Shown one piece after another: positions 1 to 9,024 of a DNA stretch of 34,698 nt. The notes under the pieces were generated by a model. That model saw nothing but the letters and a program-made list of their open reading frames with translations. It searched no databases and was not told the DNA's origin. The translations under genes and the position numbers were made by a program. The DNA is from Nemertoderma westbladi (taxonomy: Eukaryota; Xenacoelomorpha; Nemertodermatida; Nemertodermatidae). Positions within the stretch are counted from its first letter, which is position 1, and each line of letters begins with the position of its first letter. The stretch is taken from assembly GCA_032718475.1 (NCBI GenBank), contig JAUCBJ010005707.1, positions 1-34,698 of the forward strand. The letters are read 5' to 3'.

Positions 1-825
1 CTTCACCTGTCGTCTCCTCATGGCTGCCCTGACTTCCTCCCCTTCCAGGATGTCCAAGGCCTCTCCCAACTCGTTCTCCGCCCCCACAAAGTTGGTTCCA
101 TTATTGGAGTATATTACTACAATCGTCCCACCTTTGCGGTCTATGAACCTTTCTAAGGCATTGATGAATGCCGATGCGGTTGCGTCTTGGGTGAGTTCTA
201 TTCCTACCGCCCGCGTGTTGTTATATACGAAGATAATGCCGTAGCGCTTCTCCGTGTGCCGCATCACCTTAATCTTTATCGGCCCGAACATATCTACACC
301 GCAGTGCGTGAATGGCGGGTCGTGCTGTCTCACCCTGCTGGCCGGTAATGGCGCCATCTCCTGTACCGCCCGCTCCTTCCTCGTCTGTCGGCAGGTCTGG
401 CACTGCCCCACTACCACCTTCACCTTCTTCCTTAACTGTGTGATCCAGAAGGTCCTCCTTATCTCCGTGAGAGTCCAGTTGGTGCCCCCGTGCAATATCG
501 ACTTGTGGGAGTCCCGTATGATCTGGTGGACTATCGGCGATCTGTTCGGGATGATGATGGGTTTGGGTGGAATAATGATGCTGTTGTTATTTAGCACTCT
601 GGAATTCATTACTAAGATCCCATCGTCATTGAGTTGTGGCGACAGCGTGATCAGCTCGCTGTCCCGTCGAAGATGTTGTAGTTTACCGACGCGCTCCACT
701 TCGTCGCCGTAGTTCTTTCTCTGATCGTAGCGAATGACGGCCTTGGCCGCTCCCTCCAGATCGATGTTTGGTTTATTTTTGGTGTCTTTAGCGACTCCCT
801 TGAGGAAATCCCCGAAGGCTCTCCA
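1..825 (-). pseudogene. BEL/Pao integrase region (partial)
   Basis: An open frame runs from about 825 to the left edge. It begins with the region before the zinc finger, then an H-x3-H ... C-x2-C finger (HKSILH around 500, CQTC around 400), then the RNase H-fold integrase core. The first catalytic Asp is seen in the motif 'VDMFG' near 285-295. The second catalytic motif, normally S-D-N-G-T-N-F, reads S-N-N-G-T-N-F, with the Asp codon replaced by AAT at 103-105. This should abolish strand transfer even if the frame were intact. The catalytic Glu would lie beyond position 1. It joins the upstream RNase H part only through a frameshift near 790-825. Confidence 0.85.
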
Positions 826-1375
826 GTACGCCACTAACTTCTTGGTCTTGTACCAACTTGAGCTGTACTTGAGCTATAGCATCCATCAAGTAGGCTGTGG
901 CTCTTACTCCTAATCTCGCAGCTGTCAACTCGAGTTTCGGGAGCGATGCTGAATCTGGCGGCGTTGACTTTGCTTTGCTGAATGCAAGTCTGGGCTTATG
1001 AGCCCCCTCTCGTTGTACTAGGTAGAGTGCCGCTCCGTATGCTTCCAATGTGTAGATCCAGACTCCTCATGTCCCCATCCGGGAAATACACGTGTGGCAT
1101 GCTGTATGTCCCCATCTGTTCTAAACTCTCTGGTCACTTGCTCCACTGCTTGCTGATCTCTTCCGGGACCTCTGTATCCACTCGTCCTTTAGCTTGTATA
1201 CTTTCTTAAGTATCTGCTTCCCCGTGCCTAATAGTGGGGATGTTAGGCCTAGGGGATCGTATATCCTTGCTATTTACGATACATAGCCCCTCTTTGTCTG
1301 GATGTCCGTGCTCTCCTGGCTCAGCTGGTACTTGAACTCGCCTGTCTCTCGGTTCCACACGATCCCTAACGCCTT
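788..1375 (-). pseudogene. BEL/Pao pol: peptidase A17 / RNase H-like region
   Basis: Two blocks are recognisable. At about 1230-1260 lies a 'YDPLGLTSP' block typical of BEL/Pao pol after the RT. At 788-1048 lies a stretch with 'AYGAALYLV', 'AFSKAK' and 'LPKLELTAARLG', matching the A17/RNase H-like region that follows. The blocks are separated by stops (TAG 1376-1378, TAA near 1276) and at least two frameshifts between about 1040 and 1200, where all three frames carry coding-like fragments in turn. It is non-functional. Function would have been removal of the RNA strand during reverse transcription. Confidence 0.75.
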
Positions 1376-2457
1376 CTACTGGGACTCTACCCTCTTGTTC
1401 GCCATGTCCTGTCCCTTGGCTGTCGTGGGATTATCCATGGTCGACTCTGGCCTCCTGTCCTCTATGGCTCTCATAAACTCTTCTGAGCTGGACTGGAACT
1501 TGGTCAGGTTAAACCCGGATCCTTTCAGGATGTCGCGAACCTCGCGCCCTGTATCCAGTAGTTCTTTAAACGTGTTTCCAGACTCCATCCCGTCATCTAC
1601 ATAGAAGCCGCGTCGAATCATATCGACGGCTTTGGCGCTGTATCTCTCCTCTTTCCCCTCTACTGTGTCCCTCACAGCCACAGTCGTCGTAAATGAAGAC
1701 GACTTGGCCCCCATATTCTGCACCACCATCTTGTACATTGGTATTGTCGACGGCTCCTCATCGCCGTTGTACCATAGGAAGCGCTGGCTGTCACTATCCT
1801 CCTCGTCACACGGACTTGGTTGAACATGCCTTCAATGTTGCATGTGAAGGCATGCCTCCCGTTTCTGAATCTGAGTAGGACCTCGATCCCTGAGTTGTAG
1901 ATATTGGGACCTTCTAACAGATAATCGTTTAGGCATTTGCTGTTGGTCTTAGCCGATGCGTCAACTACCATCCGCAGTTTACCTTTCTTCGGATCTAGAG
2001 CCACGTGAAGTGGTAGGTAATAGGTCCTGTCCATGTTCGGTTCGTTGACCGGTAACTCCACGGCCCATCCTTTCTCGACGTACTTTCTTATAGTCCTATG
2101 AATGTACTCATTCTTTTCGGGGCTCTGTTTTAGCGTTTGCTTCAACTTACGAAGCCTCGTGAGTACCATTCCCTTGTTATCGGGTAACGGTAGTTTTGGT
2201 TGTTTCCATACCATCCCTATGGTGTACCGCCCCTCGTCGCATCTCATCGACTCCTTTACGCTTTGTATAGCCTGTTTATCTTCTACCAAGGTTCCGACCC
2301 CGGTCTCTTTCAAACCCTCAAATTCCTGCCTAAGCAGTCTCCTGAGCTGCTCCTCCGCTCCCTCATCTTCCATCTCTCGCATAGTTCCCGCGAACATGCA
2401 TCCTGATGTCTCCGACATCCTAAACAGTATCTTGGTTCTAATTGGGCCGCTCAGCGT
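1376..2457 (-). pseudogene. BEL/Pao reverse transcriptase domain
   Basis: Frame one (about 2457-1810) carries the approach to the palm domain: 'YYLPLHVALDP', 'KLRMVVDASAKT', 'LNDYLLEGPN' and 'AFTCNIEGMFNQV', the last holding a changed form of the first catalytic Asp motif (N-I-E where D-I-E is usual). A frameshift near 1800-1815 moves the coding to another frame, which carries 'PMYKMVVQNMGAKSS' and the catalytic 'FYVDDG' at about 1592-1604, then stops at TAG 1376-1378. Upstream it continues in frame from the gag/zinc-knuckle ORF across a TGA at 2458-2460. The family is BEL/Pao; the break and the altered first Asp motif both argue for an inactive copy. Confidence 0.88.
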
Positions 2458-3303
2458 TCACCCAAATGGTGTTAAAATTGCCACCGGGTCACACTGTCTG
2501 TCTGCGCCAAAGACCGTCTGCATTCTCTCGTGGGCCGTCGGGCAGTCCATTCCTACTATAATGGATACCTTCCTAACGTCCACTTCTGGTATTGAGAAGT
2601 CGATACTGTCCAGGAATCTATATTGTTCGACCTCGATGTTGGTTGGTCGCCTGGCGTTGATATTTATCGACTCTATCACCTGGATGGGGTCGATCGTCGC
2701 CCCATAATCGCATCCCGGTGCTATCGCTGCTATCCCGCACCGTCCAGTCCTCATCTCCAGGACCTCATCTTTGCTGGAGATGGTTGTTACCGCCATTCTA
2801 CTTGTCCTCGTTTTCAATCCTATCTCTTCGGCCACCCAATTCTCGATCAATGTGAAGGCTGTTCCTCTCTTCTTTGCCCCTACGGTGCTTGTCACCATCA
2901 TCTGTCCTTTGCCTTGACCGAACTTGATTGGTGTTTCCTTGCATTGGTTAGCTCTATGTCCACTCATCACACATCGAGGACAGACTTCGTTCCTCCTCGC
3001 ATATTCTATCTGATCTTCCCTGGGTAGTGCTTGCCAATATCTGCAGTTCATGGTCTGATGAAGTGCGTTTGTGTGTAATTGGCATTTCTTGTTTGGGTTA
3101 TAGCCGTCCTTATACAGTGCACTGCGTATCGCACTTGCATTCGTACCTAGGTCCCTACTGTTCTTATTGTTTGGGTTCGGCCTACTGGGCGTGTTGGGGT
3201 TATGTTTATTTGTGTTGTTATTTTTCCCCTGTCCGCTCCATGGTGTGGCCCTACCCCCGGCTACATGTGGACTAGAAGTCCCCTGCGTCGCCGTGTATAG
3301 CAG
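2458..3303 (-). pseudogene. BEL/Pao zinc knuckle and protease-region segment
   Basis: Open from just after the TAG at 3304-3306 to a TGA at 2458-2460. It has a single CCHC knuckle, C-PR-C-VMSG-H-RANQ-C (about 2940-2985), which in retroelements binds RNA. Downstream lie segments recalling a pepsin-like retroviral-type protease, such as 'VAEEIGLK' and 'SIIVGMDC', but the catalytic D-[ST]-G triad is not visible where it would be expected, just after 'KKRGTAFTLIE'. A small deletion there may have removed it. The segment before the knuckle (3051-3303) is Asn/Lys/Pro-rich. Confidence 0.75.
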
Positions 3304-5295
3304 CTATTGTCTGAGCTTTGGCAATGAGTTCGCCGTGTTGTGTTCTGGTTTCCGCCTGTTGTATTCGGTCTTTGGCCCCTTTCCCAGGCTATCCTCGCTA
3401 TAGACTGGGTCTGTTATCAGTTCGGCTTCGTAGTTTAGGAAGCTCGGCATTTCTTCTAGGCCCGGTTCCGCACCCTTCATCTCTCGAGTGGAGAAAGCGA
3501 TCTTCCTCCACTTGTTGCGCAGCCAGATCGGCAGTGCCTGCGCTATCGTGGTGATGTTATTAGACGCGTTGAGTTCGTATGGCGCGTCTAGCATCTTTAA
3601 CACGATTAGCGCCTTCTCGACTTTGTTCGCAAATGTCTTTATGCTAACGGGGTTATCCTGTAGGCCACCCAATGTTATACCTCTCAGGGTTTGCCGGATG
3701 ATCTTGGCCGGGTGCCCGTACTCCCTGTCTAGCGCCCGCCATGCTGTCGTGAAGCCGCCCTCGATGCCCTGGTACTGCCACACGATGTCGTATGCTGGGC
3801 CTCCTGTATACACCTGTAGATATTTTAGGCACTCCGCCTGCGTCAAGTTCTTCGTCAATATTTCATTGCTATACATGCGCCGAAACTGCAGGTATTCTTC
3901 CAGCCTACTTCCATCGAATTTAAATGGTTCTACGGGTGGTAACTCGATCCTGGTTTTTAATGCATCGATTAATGTAGCTATTCCCATCGCTTGTGCCTCC
4001 AATGGGTTCGATGGATGCTGTATAGATCCTCCCTTTGGGTGCGGTCCACCCGTCCTATCTGTTCTTCTCCTCTGGGTTGGATATATCATTGGGGGTAGCG
4101 GCCCCCTCCATATTTCGGTGTCGCATGATCTGTTCTCGTCCAGGGGGTTCGATGTTCTTGTTCCTGTTTGAGTATATTGTTGATATTGTGATGGGAGAAT
4201 CTCACCCTGCCCCCCCCTCCCCACCGGTATGTTTGGTACTGGGGTTGATGTTAATATATTGGGGCCCATGCACCTATCCACAATAACTCTCCCCTCCCCT
4301 GGGTATATGTTATGTCCTTGCATGCTATAGTCATACTGCTGTGCTGGTACCGGTCTAGGCCTATCCACTTCTGGCCTACCTACCAGTATGTACTCCGCGA
4401 CTTCCGGGTTTAATCCCGTCGTCCGCGCTGCCCTATCGCCTACATTATCTCTCCCAGCATGGCCTATAGTATGTGCAGTAAGGCCTACAGTATGTCCTAC
4501 AGTCTGTGTGTGTCGCTCGGGTTCGAAGTTTAACCTTCTCGAATAATCCAAAAAGTCCTCCCTGCGGCCACCATATCCTCGATCGGCAGCTATATCCCGT
4601 CGGGAAGTTTCTCTTCGATCCCCTCTACTGTTCTCGTCCTCGTACCGGTACACCCTATACCCCTCTCTCGGCGTGTAGTATGCCTCGTCAGGTTGCGTCT
4701 CTCCGGGACGACGGCAATCTCCCTGAGTTCGACCCCATCGACTCTCCAACTCCATCTCTACTACCGATGGCTCGCTATCCATCCTTGCTCTCCTGTCGTT
4801 CACGACGACACTTCAACTACTCTCTTCCCTTCTTCTCTCTGCAGTGTAGCGTCCCCGCTCGTGAGATCTCTCATCGACCTCTCGGTTAAACTCCACTGTT
4901 CTTCTTCCCTCTTCTGACTGGGCTCGACGTCTCGTCGCTCGCCCCCTCGCGACGTCAACCTCTCTCTCTCTACCCGGTCGTACGCCGCTGGGGATACTCG
5001 CAATCCCCCTACTATTCTCCATCGCCGGGTGCCGCGGTTCACCTAGTTCGCCCCGTGCATTATCCGCCGACGCCTGTGGGGCACTCTCCGCCCCCCCTCT
5101 CGCCGCTACTCTCTCGTCGTGGGGCTCCTGCAGCCCCCCCCCCCCCCACTCGCCACCTATCATTTCACTACCTCTCGCTTCGCTTCTACACCCGTCTCTA
5201 GTTGACGCACTAACTCTACTGCGGCTGGGTCTATTCACCCCCGCCTCTCCCTCTATCACTGTGTTGCCTGGCCGGCTCCCGTCGGGTTGACTCAA
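3304..5295 (-). pseudogene. BEL/Pao gag
   Basis: A single reading frame from about 5295 to a TAG at 3304-3306, interrupted by one TGA at 4813-4815. The N-terminal third is Arg/Glu/Ser-rich and disordered-looking. The C-terminal third is the gag core of the BEL/Pao type (resembling DUF1759): 'PVEPFKFDGSRLEEYLQF' around 3930-3880, 'ECLKYLQVYTGGPA' and 'LDREYGHPAKIIRQTLRG'. The expected role is particle assembly. A run of 14 C at 5134-5147 lies inside the frame and is a likely slippage site. The TAG at the end is in frame with the zinc-knuckle segment, so either readthrough or simple decay is possible; decay fits the other lesions better. Confidence 0.82.
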
Positions 5296-5399
5296 CCCCG
5301 CTACTCCCTGCGCACTAACTGCGTGGCCTACCAGGCCACCCTTGGGTCTCTCACCCCCGTTACTCCCTGCACACTAGCTATGTGGCCTACCAGGCCCCC
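5291..5399. repeat. Imperfect tandem duplication, about 59-bp period
   Basis: Two neighbouring copies share 'CTACTCCCTG/TTACTCCCTG', 'CACTA' and 'GTGGCCTACCAGG' in the same order (unit cores 5291-5340 and 5350-5399). It sits at the junction between the Asn-rich segment and gag and carries the TAG that ends the former, so the duplication may itself have shifted the frame. Confidence 0.7.
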
Positions 5400-5790
5400 G
5401 CTGGTCGGACCACCTACATTAGCCGCGTTTACATTAATAGCACCATTACCAACACTATTTTCTAAATTATTTAAATTATTAGAATTATTTTCTGAATTCG
5501 GATTATTATTTAAATTATTTTGTATATTTGAATTTAAATTATTTGAATTATTTTGTATACTCGAATCTAGATTATTTGAATTATTTCCTACATTTAAATT
5601 AGGGTCGTTCGGATTTAAATTACTATTATCAGGCAAAATATTATTCCCTGCAATGAAAGTTTGATTAGGGTTATCCACTATGGTACTATTAATATTAACA
5701 TTTTCTAACGTATTATTATTACCCCCCCCAGCCCGTACGGTTACACCAGTCTTGGGTCTGTCGTCCGGTCCCTCTATAGTGGGGTATTAA
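5328..5790 (-). pseudogene. Asn-rich low-complexity segment between the first ORF and gag
   Basis: A stretch of about 150 codons in a different frame from both neighbours. Its centre is dominated by Asn in patterns such as 'NNSNNLNSNIQNN', written almost wholly in AAT/AAC codons, giving the plus strand a TTA/AAT-rich look at 5450-5640. It ends at a TAG (5328-5330) inside a duplicated block. A frameshift near 5775-5790 would join it to the coiled-coil ORF, and another near 5300 to gag. It may once have been a disordered linker of a longer gag polyprotein. No known domain is seen. Confidence 0.5.
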
Positions 5791-7126
5791 CAAACGTTTC
5801 CATAACCTCTGGCTCCTCGTAAACACTGCCCGAGCCAGCCTCACTCTCTGATAGCCCCAACTGCGCCAGTTCCAATCGGCGCTTTTGTTTGGCCTGATAT
5901 TGCATAAGCCCCCTCAACCGGGCGTGCATATCATCCCGCATACGCTTTCCCGCTCTCTCTCTCTCTCTATCTTCCCGTAAACTTTGGTCCGCAAATTCTG
6001 CCTCTCTCGCCTCCCGCTCTCTACGTTCATCCTTTTCTCTCACTTCTCGCTCTTTGCGCTCCGCTTTCTCCCTCGTCTCTCGTTCCTCGCGCTCTTTCCC
6101 TACTCTCATCTCTCGTTCCTCGCGCTCTTTCTCTACTCTCGTCTCTTGTTCCTCGTGCTCTTTCTCTATTCTCGTCTCTCTTTCTTCTCGCTCCCTACAG
6201 TTTCTCACCACCCTTTTGGCCCTCTCTTTACACTCCCTCGCCAACTCTCTCTCTTTCTCTAACAATGCACTCCCCTCTTCCAACTGTCTCTCTAACTCCT
6301 TTTGGTCTAGCGCCACCATATCCAAGAGGCACGCCAGATCTATTTCTAACACCCTTCTTACTTTTGTGGAGGATGTAGCGGACTTGTCGGTCGCAACAGA
6401 CTCCCGTCGCCTCTCCGTCCTACTAACTTTCCCCCGCTTTCTGGGGTTCTCGCTAACCGACGAGACCGAATCCTCGGGGTTAATCTCGGATTCGCCCTCG
6501 TGCGGGTCTGCCCAACCCACTAACTTAATACCTCTAGCATCCACTAAATACGGCCCTATGTACACAACCTGGGGCTCCATAATCCCGGATCGCCACAGTT
6601 CAAATAGTTCGGTGGCGACCCCCCTCGCTCTCTCACTGGCTAGTTCTCCCTGCCCGAAGCGAACTAGGTATTTAAAGTGTTTGTTCGACTCACCTAGCCG
6701 CTGGTTTAACTTCACTGGATCTATCTTTACACCCTCTCTAGCCTCCTTGACTTGTTTCTTGGTTGCGTTGTAGGCTCGTCGGAGCCGGTCGCTGGTTCCG
6801 ACGTCTTCATCGCCGATCTCTCCTCCTCCCCGCCTGGTTCGGCGTCGTACCGGCGGCCCCACCGTCGCCGTTCCGGTGGGCCGTCCGTCGCCCTCGGCCT
6901 GTGGCTGGCCGGCGACATCGGTACATCGTGCGCCATCGTGCGTTGACTCTTCCTCCCACTCTGGTAGACGGCCGCCCTCCGTCTGGGCTACCGGTTTGTT
7001 CCTCTCCGGCGAATCCGGTGTTGCGGGTCGATACCGTTGCGTCGCGGCCTCGCGGATCGTTTCGTTCGTATCATCCGGGGTCCGCGGCGGTGTTGTCTCT
7101 CCCTCTAGGTCTCGGGGTTCGCTCAT
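5774..7126 (-). CDS. First ORF of the BEL/Pao element: coiled-coil protein
   Basis: An intact 450-codon ORF starting at ATG 7124-7126, the first long ORF after the leader and candidate LTR. Residues 1-130 are Arg/Pro/Gly/Thr-rich. Residues about 130-240 form a more ordered part with 'LNQRLGESNKHFKYLVRFGQ' and 'VVYIGPYLVDARGIKLVGW'. Residues about 270-430 are a long charged coiled coil built from near-repeats of R-E-x-R-E-x-R-V-x-K-E. The C-terminus is acidic. I recognise no named domain. It could be the N-terminal part of this lineage's gag or a separate accessory protein; its position upstream of gag and the compatible frameshift at its 3' end favour the first. It is the only long frame in the element without a stop. 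Confidence 0.6.
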   Translation of the reverse strand: MSEPRDLEGETTPPRTPDDTNETIREAATQRYRPATPDSPERNKPVAQTEGGRLPEWEEESTHDGARCTDVAGQPQAEGDGRPTGTATVGPPVRRRTRRGGGEIGDEDVGTSDRLRRAYNATKKQVKEAREGVKIDPVKLNQRLGESNKHFKYLVRFGQGELASERARGVATELFELWRSGIMEPQVVYIGPYLVDARGIKLVGWADPHEGESEINPEDSVSSVSENPRKRGKVSRTERRRESVATDKSATSSTKVRRVLEIDLACLLDMVALDQKELERQLEEGSALLEKERELARECKERAKRVVRNCREREERETRIEKEHEEQETRVEKEREEREMRVGKEREERETREKAERKEREVREKDERREREAREAEFADQSLREDRERERAGKRMRDDMHARLRGLMQYQAKQKRRLELAQLGLSESEAGSGSVYEEPEVMETFVNTPL

Positions 7127-7231
7127 CTTGTCTATCTTTCTGGTGGCTGGCAGTCACAGTTCTATCAGTTCTAGTTGTTGTCTAGGCGTACTGGGTGACT
7201 TTAACACTAGGCCAGCTGGTGACTTTAACAC

Positions 7232-7822
7232 TGTGACGGGATCAGGGGATCCCGACCAGTTTTGGTTTATTTACGCGTCCCCGCCGTGCGAATGAAAAGA
7301 GTTTATTGTTGTTTCGATATTATTGATGAACAGATGTATAAAATATAGTATACAATATAAGTTGAGATAACAGATAGCACAGTTGACCGGTAATCAATAT
7401 AGTTGGTGATATAATTGGTGACGGCGGTGACGGTGTTAAAGTGTCACCGTACTGCCCTGTGTGACTGAGATAACTGAATTGAGATGGATACTAACCGGTA
7501 ATATATATTGGTTAGCTACATTACTTGTGGCCCTTGTACCTAGCGGATGCATTTCCTGGCTCTGATTGGCCAATAACCTAATTCTCGGCTCTCACCTCTG
7601 TGGGAGTGTTCCCCCCCCCCCCCCCCCCCCGCTGCTGTCACTTTCCTCTCCCGGAGGTTTAACCTCTGACCTCCCTTTGTGTGGCCCTTCGGAGTTTGTT
7701 GTCCCCGTTTATTGGGTGTGTGGTACGAGGTTAATTGGGGATTAACCTCGTATCCCCAATATTGCTAAAAGATGCCACTTCCCAACTTTATGGGGTGGTG
7801 GGCGGAATTGAATCCGCTCACA
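7232..7822 (-). repeat. Candidate 5' LTR of the BEL/Pao element
   Basis: On the minus strand the segment begins TGTGAGCGG (7822 leftwards) and ends CCGTCACA (at 7232), giving TG...CA ends and a 5-bp inverted terminus TGTGA/TCACA. Near its 3' end lie two AATAAA signals and, before them, AT-rich TATA-like sequence at about 7320-7370, the expected U3-R-U5 order. It also holds a 20-base C run (7611-7630) and a short hairpin (7728-7757). The 3' LTR is outside the window, so the ends cannot be confirmed by comparison. No convincing tRNA primer-binding site is seen just downstream; 'GTGTTAAAGTCACC' occurs twice there (7186-7233). Confidence 0.5.
7266..7307 (-). promoter_or_regulatory. Two AATAAA polyadenylation signals in the LTR
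   Basis: TTTATT on the plus strand at 7302-7307 and 7266-7271 reads AATAAA on the minus strand, 35-70 bp before the candidate LTR 3' end, as expected for the R/U5 region. Confidence 0.45.
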
Positions 7823-7988
7823 AATTATTATTATAATAAATTACATATATCATCACATACTTACATTTATTACATATACAGTACATTAGCACAAGTTTTT
7901 CAGTCAGTAAAAATAATAATTCATCTGGTGCTGATGTTATCGACTCAAGAGGATGGATGAAAGGGTGAATGAATGGAGCCAATGATAT
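7823..7988. other. AT-rich spacer between two retroelements
   Basis: Non-coding in appearance: AAT/ATT repeats at 7823-7850 and a sequence TGGATGAAAGGGTGAATGAATGG just before the LINE tail. I see no gene or clear target duplication in it. Confidence 0.5.
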
Positions 7989-9020
7989 ACTACTACTACT
8001 ACTACTAGGATCGGCATGCTGCATTGCAGCTGCATTTTTAAGAATGCTGTGCCGGCTTGTCAACAAAATTGCACCGCCACAACTCCCTATCACCCATGAC
8101 ATTTGCTAGATCATCCGCATCTTTAAGGCCAGTGTCCTTTAAGATGCGTCTCAAGAAAGTCATGGGCTGTCCACCATGCTTATTCACTCCATGAGGCTGC
8201 CAAAGTACAAGATTATGCACTGGCTGGTCCTCACGGCGAAAGCAATGTCCTGCAAAGCGGAGGCGATTTTGTTCTAGTGTCAAGCTTGGGGGAACTAATG
8301 AGACACCTCCAATGTTATATAGTGACTGGTTGGAGATGTGTGCATTGTACTTGACACAATGAACCCGGCGGAGCATTCTTGTGAATGTGCCATCCAGAGA
8401 TTTGGTGTCCTCAGCAGTTAGAGCCCAGCATGGACTTCCGTAGAGGAGTACTGGAACTACTGCTGCTCTAAATAATTGAACCTTAAGTTTCCGATTAATT
8501 CTCGGTGACTTCCAAATCCTGGAAAGCCTATTCAAGGCTGCCCATGCCTTTCCCTAACGTATTCGAAGGTCCTCACCTGACTTCCGGATCCATGATCCCA
8601 GGTAACAGAAGTCGTCCACATGCTCAAGCATACCATCCTTTGAGCTTATGCTCATCCGATCAGAGACTTGCTGAGGACTTTCAATGTTAACTGTCAGAAT
8701 TTTGGTCTTTCTGGAGCTAATAAAAAGACCAACACTAGAAGCAGCATGTTCTAATGAGCTGAGGAGCCGTTGGGCTCCCTCTAATGATTCTGAGAGTACT
8801 CCTAAGTCATCAGCAAAGTCTAGATCAGTTAGGTACTTGGCAGGATTTCCTCGACTTCTGGATCCAGTAGGTGGAGTTATCATCACCCCATCATCATTAT
8901 AATGATCTAAGGACATGCGTAGAACATAGTCAACCACAATAATAAACAAGAATGGTGCAAGTGTGTCTCCTTGGAGGACGCCCCATAATTCTTGCACGGT
9001 CAGCTTTCCACTAGTACCAA
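7989..9020 (-). mobile_element. 5'-truncated non-LTR retrotransposon with (TAG)n 3' tail
   Basis: The minus strand carries the C-terminal half of a LINE reverse transcriptase, then a short 3' UTR ending in a (TAG)n tail that reads (CTA)n on the plus strand at 7989-8009. The 5' end fades near 9005-9025, where a stop enters the frame and homology to RT motifs stops, as expected for 5' truncation during target-primed reverse transcription. The last about 215 bp are almost identical to the copy at 12084-12299, so the family was active recently. I could not find a flanking target duplication here. Confidence 0.85.
8038..9003 (-). pseudogene. Non-LTR retrotransposon reverse transcriptase, C-terminal half
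   Basis: The frame runs from about 9003 to TAA/TGA near 8038 with one in-frame TAG at about 8554-8556 between 'LRIR' and 'GKAW'. Motifs in order: 'GVLQGDTLAPFLF' (RT block 4), 'DLDFADD' with the catalytic FADD (block 5), 'ISSRKTKILT', 'VDDFCYLGSW', then the thumb and C-terminal part 'VVPVLLYGSPCW', 'FTRMLRRVHCVKY' and 'NRLRFAGHCFRR'. These are the standard C-terminal blocks of LINE RTs of the type whose conserved core reads G-V-L-Q-G-D-T-L-A-P. The N-terminal RT blocks and any endonuclease are missing. With only one stop the copy is young. I do not assign a clade. Confidence 0.88.
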
Positions 9021-9024
9021 CAAA

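Larger units (their letters stand above)
1..7822 (-). mobile_element. BEL/Pao LTR retrotransposon, degenerate, 3' part cut off by the window edge
   Basis: Reading leftwards on the minus strand, the order is candidate LTR, leader, coiled-coil ORF, gag, CCHC zinc knuckle, reverse transcriptase with YVDD, peptidase A17/RNase H-like region and integrase. RT before integrase, gag of the type found in BEL/Pao elements, and the YVDD and 'YDPLGL' blocks fit BEL/Pao rather than Gypsy or Copia. The coding part is broken by in-frame stops (4813-4815, 3304-3306, 2458-2460, 1376-1378) and several frameshifts, so it is not autonomous. The integrase C-terminus and 3' LTR lie outside the window. The element is GC-richer than its surroundings. 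It lies about 6.7 kb beyond the kinesin 3' end, in the same orientation. The family call is confident; the outer boundary at 7822 is an inference from the LTR termini. Confidence 0.9.

Noticed and set aside
254-2707. Long plus-strand ORFs across the left end (e.g. 254-712, 2102-2707)
   Set aside because: They are antisense shadows of the BEL/Pao pol and gag frames, which carry recognisable motifs on the minus strand.
6054-7295. Plus-strand Ser/Leu-rich and Arg/Pro-rich ORFs
   Set aside because: Antisense of the charged coiled-coil ORF; composition follows directly from its GAG/CGC-rich codons.
7610-7631. C20 run as a special signal
   Set aside because: It lies within the candidate LTR; a homopolymer alone is not evidence of function, though it may be a sequencing-length uncertainty.
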